Virus record (IMG/VR): IMGVR_UViG_3300030109_004998
Location: 1-28,309 of that record
Direction: 5' to 3' (one strand)
DNA length: 28,309 bases
Source of the DNA: a virus
Each line of letters starts with the position of its first letter. Positions within the stretch are counted from its first letter, which is position 1. Below are positions 21,679-28,309 of this stretch, piece after piece. The translations under genes and the position numbers were made by a program. The notes beneath the pieces were generated by a model. The model searched no databases. It had not been told where the DNA came from and saw nothing but the letters and a program-made list of their open reading frames with translations.

Positions 21679-24600
21679 ATGGATTTATCAAAAAAAGTTT
21701 TTGGTGCGAATGTTGACAAAACAATTCGTGATTACTTCAAATTCTTACAAGAAGGTACTTTTGAAATACAACCAGGCGATCCTGTTCAGAAAAAATCTAT
21801 TGGGGTATCATTTGATAGCGAGACTTATTTAGGTGACAGAACTCCCTATGCTAGAATGTGGACTGCTGTTAATGCATATGAGGCTAAATACAACTCTGAA
21901 GATAAAAAGTATGAGAGGATAGAGGCTGGTAAAGTTAACATATACACAATAAACGAAAACTTAAATGACTCATATAATGAATTAGATTCAGTATCAAATC
22001 AAAAATATCAACCAGAACTTCAAGATAATCCTTATTTTAAACCAACATCAGGTATAACCTCAGTAAATTCTAAATCAGAGGGTGCAGTTGGTGCTTTAAG
22101 AAGGACGACTGTAAATTTTACTGTTCACAATAAACATGATTTTGACAACATATTTTTACCTTTTTTTTTAAAACCGGGCGCTACTGTATTTGTAGACTTT
22201 GGTTGGTCTGATAAAGCTTTAACTTTATATAACCCAAACGATAAAGTAAGTAACAAAAATTTAAATATGGCTAATTTTTATGAAAGTATTTATCCTGACA
22301 AAGATGGTATAAAAAAAGGTTTTACAACAACGGTTAGTGGTCAAGTAACAAAATATGATGTTAATGTTGATGAAAAAGGTTCATTTAATTGTAGTTTAGA
22401 GTTTGTATCATCTAATTATTCTTTGTTAGATAAAACGATTAGTGATGATAATAATTTAAAATTTATATTTGATAATTCAATAGAAGAATTATTAATGGGA
22501 TACTTTTTAGCATTTTCTGGTATTCAAATAGATGTTGATGCTCTTATTGCTGGTAATAATAGACTTACAGCAAAACAAAGAAAGTCTTTAGTAAAAGACT
22601 TTTTTGATGATGACGAAAGGAGATATCAACAAGGAATAGATCAATCATTAGGAATGATTGATTTGATTTCACGAAAATCAGGAATATATTATCAAAATGT
22701 AATACATGGTGATTCGGAAGAAGACAAATTAGGTGACAAAGAAGCTGTTTACATTTCGTATGGTTTATTTGAAGATAAGTTTTTAAATCAGTTTATTTCT
22801 TTTTGGCAATATTTTGACGATGAGGGAAATGATACTACAAAAATAGAAGAAAAAACAAATCCGTTTGCAAATAGTTTTAGTAGTAAAGACTCTTGGGCTA
22901 GATTTGATGCTGATTTATTAAGTTTACAAAAACAAAAATTCTATAGTGATGACGATAGACTTTCTTTTTTATATCCAGAGACTTGGAACGATACATATAA
23001 TAAATTGAAACCGACTGGTTGGGAAGATGCTGGTGGAGTTGATAATGACATAGAAAAAAGAAGAATACCATTAAGAGATTTATTTATATCCGTGCCCACC
23101 ATATCTGAAGCATTTAAAAAAAGTCAAAATGTAAACGATGCACTTGAATTTATTTTTGACCAAATATATGAAGACTCTGGCAATATCATTAACATCAAAA
23201 TGATTTCTAATAATGACGCACAAGTATCATTAACTTTTACTGATATCAATGTTTCAGCAGAATTGTTTGATGATGAAGTATTAATGTTTGATACCACATC
23301 AGGAAACACAGTAGTTCTTAATTCAGATTTGAAGTTTGAGACTCCAAAAGCTGGATTATCAAGTATGATTGCTATAGGAAACTTATCAGAACCACAATAT
23401 TTTGATGAATTAGAATTGATGAAATTTAATTTTTTAAATTCTATTATAGTTGATCCTGAAGCAACAGATAAAAAATATCAAATAAAACATTTACCAGACT
23501 ATGGAGATCCTCCAAAAAGATACAAAGCTTTGACTGTGAATATGAATGATATAATAGCAAAAGAAACTGATATTAGGGGTTCTTTTATAGATCCTTCACA
23601 AAATTATAATACAAATAATTTAGTTAAAGGTGATTATCAAAATTATTTAGATAAGAAAAAAGACCTTTTAGAACCTGGTTTTTGGGAAAAAATGTTTGGA
23701 AAGCCATCTGATGAAACTGAAACAGATGATGTGGTAAATGTAGAAGCTGAATTAGAAACAGAGATGCCTGATGGTACACCAATTCTTTACGCTAAAAGTA
23801 ATAGAGATTTAAAATTATTAAATGCAAAAAAGAATAATTTTATAAGTCCGAAAAATAATACTATTTCACCTGTTTTACCTGTTAATTTAACATTAAAAAT
23901 ATATGGAAATAATTTTTTGGGTATCGGTGATTTTTTCACGATTAATTTTTTACCAAAACATTATCAAGAAAGAGTTTATTTTCAAATCGTAGGAGTTGAC
24001 CATAGCATTGGAACTTCGATGTGGGACACGACATACACTACTGTAATGAGATTAAAACCTAATGAAAAACAAAAAACATTTAGTTATAATAAAAATCAAA
24101 ATTTACCAGTAGTTAAACTACATCCACTTTATGAAGAAAAAACAGCAGAAGATATGAGTAAGAATCAAGGTGGCGCTCAGTATGATGGAAAGGATGTAGA
24201 AACTACTAAATTAGCTGTAAAGGGCATAAGAAAAGATATAGAGGTTATTAAAACTACTGCTCCTAATAATGATAGAGCAAATATGTCATATGATGATATA
24301 CCTAGTCTAAGTTGGGCAAGGTCATTTTTTATTTGGGATTCTGAAAATAAAAAAGAAAAACAAAAAAAAGCTGGTATAGGTAAACGGTCTAACAAATTAA
24401 TAAATGGAGTTCAAATACCAGAGACGATAGATTCTGGAGAATTAGCTTGGTGGATTGCTATGACAAATGCTTTAATAAGTGACGATTTTATAGATTGGTC
24501 ACTTTTAAAAGATAAAGGAACACCTTTTTCATTATTCAATACTAATAAACAAGCAGATGTGGTTGGAAGAGCAAAACCAGGAGTTTTTGTATCACAAAGA

Positions 24601-25074
24601 CCATTTGGTGATGAACTTATAGATAACTTCGACCAACCAGGAGCATCTTGGGGACTAGATGATTTTCAAGAATCATTGTTAGAAAAACTTAGCTATTATA
24701 AAGATAGACAAAAAGTTTCACAATTTTTAGAAGAGTATTTATTTTTTAGTAAAGATTTAAATTTACTATATGGGATATATTGGGATGTCTCTACAAAAAC
24801 TTTTCTCTACAACACAAATGACCAACTAGAAGGGGTAGGGGTTCATTTTTATGAGATTAGTGTAAGTGGTCACTCAGATACATCTATTTTTCCATCTTTT
24901 GTTATACCAAGTCAACTCTATAAACCACAAGGTTTAAAAGATTTAGCAAATAAAGTTTGGACTAATTACTGCACGATAAAAGCAGATTTGAAAGTAATTT
25001 TTGAATCTGATGAAAGAGAGATGGATTCTATTAAAACTATTGCAGATGATCCAGAAGCTGGTTTCGTAGGATAA
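21679..25074 (+). CDS. Very large baseplate hub-like structural protein
   Basis: A 1131-residue protein, the largest in the window. Residues 125-185 contain VGALRRTTVNFTVHNKHDFD then FLPFFLKPGATVFVDFGWSD, a pattern I associate with baseplate hub proteins (strand-rich region, then a hydrophobic loop with W). Residues 225-265 (GQVTKYDVNVDEKGSFNCSL) continue in the same style. LKIYGNNFLGIGDFFTINFL and RVYFQIVGVDHSIGTSMWDT near residues 740-785 are typical of the hub beta-barrel end (compare T4 gp27 and gpD-like hubs). Residues 800-1131 are a separate C-terminal part with GELAWWIAMTNALISDDFID and LNLLYGIYWDVSTKTF, which I do not recognise. It may combine hub and another baseplate function. No lysozyme motif is visible. 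Confidence 0.6.
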   Translation: MDLSKKVFGANVDKTIRDYFKFLQEGTFEIQPGDPVQKKSIGVSFDSETYLGDRTPYARMWTAVNAYEAKYNSEDKKYERIEAGKVNIYTINENLNDSYNELDSVSNQKYQPELQDNPYFKPTSGITSVNSKSEGAVGALRRTTVNFTVHNKHDFDNIFLPFFLKPGATVFVDFGWSDKALTLYNPNDKVSNKNLNMANFYESIYPDKDGIKKGFTTTVSGQVTKYDVNVDEKGSFNCSLEFVSSNYSLLDKTISDDNNLKFIFDNSIEELLMGYFLAFSGIQIDVDALIAGNNRLTAKQRKSLVKDFFDDDERRYQQGIDQSLGMIDLISRKSGIYYQNVIHGDSEEDKLGDKEAVYISYGLFEDKFLNQFISFWQYFDDEGNDTTKIEEKTNPFANSFSSKDSWARFDADLLSLQKQKFYSDDDRLSFLYPETWNDTYNKLKPTGWEDAGGVDNDIEKRRIPLRDLFISVPTISEAFKKSQNVNDALEFIFDQIYEDSGNIINIKMISNNDAQVSLTFTDINVSAELFDDEVLMFDTTSGNTVVLNSDLKFETPKAGLSSMIAIGNLSEPQYFDELELMKFNFLNSIIVDPEATDKKYQIKHLPDYGDPPKRYKALTVNMNDIIAKETDIRGSFIDPSQNYNTNNLVKGDYQNYLDKKKDLLEPGFWEKMFGKPSDETETDDVVNVEAELETEMPDGTPILYAKSNRDLKLLNAKKNNFISPKNNTISPVLPVNLTLKIYGNNFLGIGDFFTINFLPKHYQERVYFQIVGVDHSIGTSMWDTTYTTVMRLKPNEKQKTFSYNKNQNLPVVKLHPLYEEKTAEDMSKNQGGAQYDGKDVETTKLAVKGIRKDIEVIKTTAPNNDRANMSYDDIPSLSWARSFFIWDSENKKEKQKKAGIGKRSNKLINGVQIPETIDSGELAWWIAMTNALISDDFIDWSLLKDKGTPFSLFNTNKQADVVGRAKPGVFVSQRPFGDELIDNFDQPGASWGLDDFQESLLEKLSYYKDRQKVSQFLEEYLFFSKDLNLLYGIYWDVSTKTFLYNTNDQLEGVGVHFYEISVSGHSDTSIFPSFVIPSQLYKPQGLKDLANKVWTNYCTIKADLKVIFESDEREMDSIKTIADDPEAGFVG

Positions 25075-25079
25075 ATTAC

Positions 25080-25108
25080 TTGACATTTCATTAAATTATA
25101 TGTAACTT
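25080..25108 (+). promoter_or_regulatory. Possible sigma70-type promoter before polymerase gene
   Basis: TTGACA (25080-25085), 17 bases, then TAACTT (25103-25108) overlaps the end of the hub gene and the gap. The -35 is perfect and the -10 weak. The start of transcription would fall at about the ATG at 25114, where no ribosome site is seen, so a leaderless message is possible. TTATATGTAAC inside it recurs at 8492-8502. It differs from the ATATTTAT boxes, suggesting a different expression class. Confidence 0.4.
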
Positions 25109-25113
25109 AACAT

Positions 25114-26307
25114 ATGATTAAATTGGTTATTTCTAAACCTAACTGGTCCAAGTCTCACCCGTTAAATGACTTAGTTTTAGCTTACGATGCTATAGAACAT
25201 AAGTTAGTTTACGCTAATCATTATGAGAAGATGACTGTTGATATAGATTATCCAGATGAAGGTATGTTGATTGATGATTGGAAAGCTGGATACTCTTATG
25301 ATTTTGCTGGTCGCCCACAATATTGTGCTGATATCTTAAACTATTGGATATTAAACCAACCACTTGAACATATACAATGGGACAACTTTTACGACCAAGA
25401 TGATTTTACATATTACTATCCGTTAGATAAGATGATAGAACAATTATGTGAAAAAGTTCCACAATATGATAGTATGTATAATGGAGAGACATTTATTAAG
25501 TTTCACAATGACTTTATAAATGCTTTCGGTGAGTTAGAATCAAATGGTATCGGAGTCAATACAGATTTCACCAAGATATTCGGTGACCATATGTTAAAGT
25601 ATATTCACAAGAAGAAGATATATCAGAACTATAACTTTTTTACAACTACATCAAGACCATCTAACTCTATTCACAATCTTAACTTTGCTGCTCTTACACA
25701 AGAACAAAGAAAGGCATTCTCTCCACTTAACGATGTATTCGTAGAGTTTGATTTTGAGTCGTATCACCCAAGATTGATTGCCAAACTAATTGATTATGAC
25801 TTTGGTAATAAGTCGGTCTATGGTAAGTTAGCAGAAGACTTAGGTGTGACAGAGGGAGAAGCAAAAACACTAACATTTCAAAACTTATATGGTGGTGTCA
25901 GAAAAGACATTGCTAAGATGAGTGAGTTTTTCAGAGGTGTGGAAGATTTGGTAAAAGTATTTTATGACGAATATATGACTCGGAATAGAATCTTAACACA
26001 TATTTATAAACGACCAATGAAGAGAGCTAATTTAGGTGATCTAAATGCTCAGAAGTTATTTAATTATTACATACAGGCGTATGAAACAGAGCGGAATGTT
26101 ACTATCTTAAAAAAATTACACACATATTTATTAGAGAGAAAGACTAACATAGTCCATTACAACTATGATAGTTTTTTATTTGATTATGCCAAGGAAGATG
26201 GAAAGGAAACAATACATGACATCCAAAAAATCTTACGACAAGATAATTTTATTATACACAGTAAAGTCGGTAACACTTATGGGACATTAACAGATTATGA
26301 GTTTTGA
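25114..26307 (+). CDS. Compact, diverged family A (Pol I-like) DNA polymerase
   Basis: A 397-residue protein with the family A polymerase motifs in order. LESNGIGVN (141-149) matches the thumb-side LExxGxxVD. TTTSRPSNSIHNLNF (177-191) matches TGRLSS...PNLQN. Motif A is EFDFESYHPR (Asp213). Motif B is EAKTLTFQNLYGG, with Lys251, Phe255 and Tyr259-Gly260 at the spacing of Pol I Lys758, Phe762 and Tyr766. QAYETERNVTILKK (321-334) matches the QGTAAD helix. Motif C is HYNYDSFLF (Asp352 for Asp882). Odd points: His218 replaces Glu710, Glu247 replaces Arg754, and Ser353 follows the motif C Asp instead of Glu. There is no 3'-5' exonuclease domain. T4 uses a family B polymerase, so this is unexpected. 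It overlaps the next gene by 11 bases. Confidence 0.85.
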   Translation: MIKLVISKPNWSKSHPLNDLVLAYDAIEHKLVYANHYEKMTVDIDYPDEGMLIDDWKAGYSYDFAGRPQYCADILNYWILNQPLEHIQWDNFYDQDDFTYYYPLDKMIEQLCEKVPQYDSMYNGETFIKFHNDFINAFGELESNGIGVNTDFTKIFGDHMLKYIHKKKIYQNYNFFTTTSRPSNSIHNLNFAALTQEQRKAFSPLNDVFVEFDFESYHPRLIAKLIDYDFGNKSVYGKLAEDLGVTEGEAKTLTFQNLYGGVRKDIAKMSEFFRGVEDLVKVFYDEYMTRNRILTHIYKRPMKRANLGDLNAQKLFNYYIQAYETERNVTILKKLHTYLLERKTNIVHYNYDSFLFDYAKEDGKETIHDIQKILRQDNFIIHSKVGNTYGTLTDYEF

Positions 26308-28105
26308 TTTAGGAAAACTTTTTATAGAGTGGAGACGAATTGTCCCAAATGGTGTACCAAATCCTAACAATGATTATCACCTCGTTTTATTAAAAGAAAT
26401 TTGTCTATCAAAAGGTATTGATAAAGACATTGTTGATAATGTTATCTTGACATTAGAACAAGACGATAAAGTTAAATGGAAAGATAAAGATGGTAAAGAT
26501 AGAGAAACATCTTTAGATACAATCAAACAATATGCTAGTGATATAAAGAAAGGTGACTCGGACAAAAATAAAAAACTTGCTGTAACGGCTGCTGGTTTAG
26601 ATGACAAAGAAAAAGGTGGTGAAGAAGATAAAAAAGAAAAAGAAAAACAGAGTATAGATTTTTCTACTGATACATATACCGATTCTCTGTCAAGTAAGAA
26701 AGATGACGACATTGATGATAGTGATACTGATACTCAATCTCAACAAAAGGAGAGAATTATCAATGGGAAAAATAAAACTTTAAAGAAAGTAAATTCATCT
26801 GAGACAGAAACATTTACAGAAGATATTGAGCCAGATGATGATGAATTCAAGAATGACTTGGAGATAGGAGAACCGCCACCTAAATTTGAAATACCTGAAG
26901 AGTTAAATAAAGGTAAGTTTCCAAAAAAATATACAAAGTTAATAAGTAGAATGATGAATAGTAAAAGAGTTGGCACTAAACCTGAAATATCCACTTTGAT
27001 TTCAAAAGGTGGAGCGGGTGCAATATCAGCACAAGCAGGTGAAGTGTTAACCATGATGGCAACTTCTATGGGTGATGACGAATGGGAGAGTTTACAAAAT
27101 TCTATGTTAGACCATGAGAAAGCAACAATAGAAAATAATGCTGATTTAAAAGCACCTGGTAAAAGAGTAATAAATAAAAGTTGGATATTGGCAGCTGGTA
27201 AGAGTAGAAAAGCCATTAGAGATAGAATTATGAAAAAATACGGCGAAGGAGTTGAGATATCTAATACTGCTTGGGATACCGAAGAAGATGTTAATGCTAT
27301 GGGTTGGGACGATTACAATGGTTCAAAAGGTTTTTCAACAGACATGTATGTAAAAGTGACAACTAAAGATGGTGAAGATATTATGGATGAGGTGTCTCTT
27401 AAAAAGGATGTAAAAATAAACTTTTTGAATTCTTCTACTGGTAAATTTAGAGAATGGGATGAAGATAGTGTTGGTAGTGAGATTGATGCAAAAGAATATT
27501 CAAATAAAGAAAGAGATAGTCTTAACAAAGCTATTGAAGAATTTGGATTAGATTTGCCTAAACCAACAAGTAGAAAATCAGCAAAAACCGTATGGATGGC
27601 TATGGTTGAAAAAACTGATTATGATACAAAAACAGGTAGAATGACAACAAGTAATCCCCCAACAAAAGAAGAAGAATGGGTTCAGTCTCATGTAAAACAA
27701 ATAAGAGATTACACTGCAAGTGCAACAAGAGCAGTAGTTGACAATCCTAAATTAAAAGCAGGTATGTTAGAAGATATTAGAAAAGAGTTTCCTTTAAAAT
27801 CTGTTGGTGAGGGTGAGGAGACTATGGCAATAGGAGATTTAAGTTTAGATCCAGATACAATGCAAGAGTTATTTGGAACTTCTGATTTTGAAAAAATTAA
27901 AGAGAATCTAGTAGTAAATGAAGATGTAGATCCACCAGCACTTGCTTATAAAGCAGGTCTTGAAGATGAGATGTTTAATGTAGCAAGTATCGTTATAAGA
28001 CAAGATGGTGTTGGATATGGTGGTAGCTCAATGAAATTTGAGATGCAAATGGATAAAGAATTTGCTAATAAATTAAAAGATTCTCATAAAAAGGTGTATG
28101 GATAA
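26297..28105 (+). CDS. Large unknown protein, possible nuclease-like domain
   Basis: A 602-residue protein overlapping the polymerase by 11 bases. Residues 1-60 (LGKLFIEWRRIVPNGVPNP, then LVLLKEICLSKGI) form a small helical module. Residues 85-200 are acidic, low-complexity linker. Residues 205-300 are helical. Residues 295-385 hold SWILAAGKSRKAIRDRIMKK, a conserved-looking NTAWDTEEDVNAMGWDD, then STDMYVKV and EVSLKKD. Asp349 followed by Glu365-x-Ser-Leu-Lys369 on consecutive strands recalls PD-(D/E)XK nucleases with a SLK motif. That is a weak match by eye. The C-terminus (VASIVIRQDGVGYGGSSMKF) is strand-rich. Function is unknown; either a DNA-processing partner of the polymerase or a virion protein is possible. 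Confidence 0.55.
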   Translation: MSFDLGKLFIEWRRIVPNGVPNPNNDYHLVLLKEICLSKGIDKDIVDNVILTLEQDDKVKWKDKDGKDRETSLDTIKQYASDIKKGDSDKNKKLAVTAAGLDDKEKGGEEDKKEKEKQSIDFSTDTYTDSLSSKKDDDIDDSDTDTQSQQKERIINGKNKTLKKVNSSETETFTEDIEPDDDEFKNDLEIGEPPPKFEIPEELNKGKFPKKYTKLISRMMNSKRVGTKPEISTLISKGGAGAISAQAGEVLTMMATSMGDDEWESLQNSMLDHEKATIENNADLKAPGKRVINKSWILAAGKSRKAIRDRIMKKYGEGVEISNTAWDTEEDVNAMGWDDYNGSKGFSTDMYVKVTTKDGEDIMDEVSLKKDVKINFLNSSTGKFREWDEDSVGSEIDAKEYSNKERDSLNKAIEEFGLDLPKPTSRKSAKTVWMAMVEKTDYDTKTGRMTTSNPPTKEEEWVQSHVKQIRDYTASATRAVVDNPKLKAGMLEDIRKEFPLKSVGEGEETMAIGDLSLDPDTMQELFGTSDFEKIKENLVVNEDVDPPALAYKAGLEDEMFNVASIVIRQDGVGYGGSSMKFEMQMDKEFANKLKDSHKKVYG

Positions 28106-28309
28106 TGAAAACACAATTACTATGTACATTCACGACTCAACATAATCTTGAGCAATCAATTCGTGACATTACGAAAAACTTCAAGGTCGTGTTCGATAAA
28201 ATTTATGTATTACAAAATGAGGACAAACCAAAGGAATTAATTTGTACTTATAATGTCAATCAAGAAGATGATATAGATTTTAATAGTGTAAAGAATACAA
28301 TATCTTTAC
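28105..28309 (+). CDS. Unknown protein, 3' end outside window
   Basis: The ATG overlaps the previous stop as TAATG and the frame is open to the window edge, giving 68 residues so far. It begins MKTQLLCTFTTQHNLEQSIR and continues DITKNFKVVFDKIYVLQNED, then ELICTYNVNQEDDI. The alternating strand, helix, strand, strand pattern suggests a small alpha/beta domain. I recall similar small proteins in marine phages but no assigned function. Coupling with the upstream gene suggests joint expression with the polymerase unit. Confidence 0.6.
   Translation, partial: MKTQLLCTFTTQHNLEQSIRDITKNFKVVFDKIYVLQNEDKPKELICTYNVNQEDDIDFNSVKNTISL

Noticed and set aside
26740-27216. 158-codon minus-strand open frame in the large unknown gene
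   Set aside because: It is hydrophobic shadow sequence over a clearly coding + strand frame that overlaps properly with its neighbours. Every convincing gene in the window is on the + strand.
1-28309. tRNA genes, CRISPR arrays, insertion sequences or integrases
   Set aside because: No cloverleaf-like segment, repeat-spacer pattern, transposase motif or terminal inverted repeat was noticed in the few non-coding gaps or in the proteins. A tRNAscan run would be decisive for tRNAs.

Overview
The window is part of the genome of a contractile-tailed (T4-like) bacteriophage. It reads as an AT-rich, densely packed, one-direction virion-morphogenesis region. All genes lie on the + strand, gaps are tiny, and many genes overlap as TAATG or by a few bases. 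The order portal, prohead protease, scaffold, major capsid protein, neck, sheath terminator, tail sheath, tail tube, gp26-like protein, tape measure, baseplate follows the T4 logic. The low GC, the very diverged T4 homologues, a phage-encoded ribosomal protein S21 and several short modules that I associate with marine phages suggest an uncultured marine T4-like myovirus. The host cannot be named from this sequence.

Layout. 1-2491: portal C-terminus, two probable head-core genes, one small unknown and the gp21 prohead protease. 2495-8470: a block of about 6 kb inserted between protease and scaffold, which are close together in T4. It holds a multi-module basic protein, two small membrane proteins of holin type, short proteins with N-terminal gp21-type cleavage motifs, a 412-residue protein with an EF-hand-like loop, a small anchored protein, an actin/MreB-like ATPase and bS21. 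8601-11325: acidic scaffold gp22 and major capsid protein gp23, closed by a strong intrinsic terminator. 11422-14184: neck and tail-completion proteins. 14232-18040: a coiled-coil protein, sheath, tube and a gp26-like protein whose reading frame appears to continue through a 7-T slippery run into a second frame. 18084-25074: small protein, tape measure, tube-cap-like, gp53/LysM-like and a very large hub-like protein. 25114-28309: a compact, diverged family A DNA polymerase, overlapped by a large unknown protein and then a truncated unknown gene.

How it works together. The protease would mature a prohead built from portal, scaffold and capsid protein by cutting at (L/I)-x-E sites. One such site is at the expected place in the capsid protein, and several small proteins carry one within their first 12 residues, suggesting they are packaged and trimmed. 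Six gene-boundary copies of an ATATTTAT box, two of them inside an exact 23-bp repeat, look like the late promoters of this phage. The most unusual items are the actin-like ATPase with an altered phosphate-2 motif, the family A polymerase in a T4-like structural region, the probable programmed frameshift behind the gp26-like gene, bS21, and the candidate capsid-targeting leaders.
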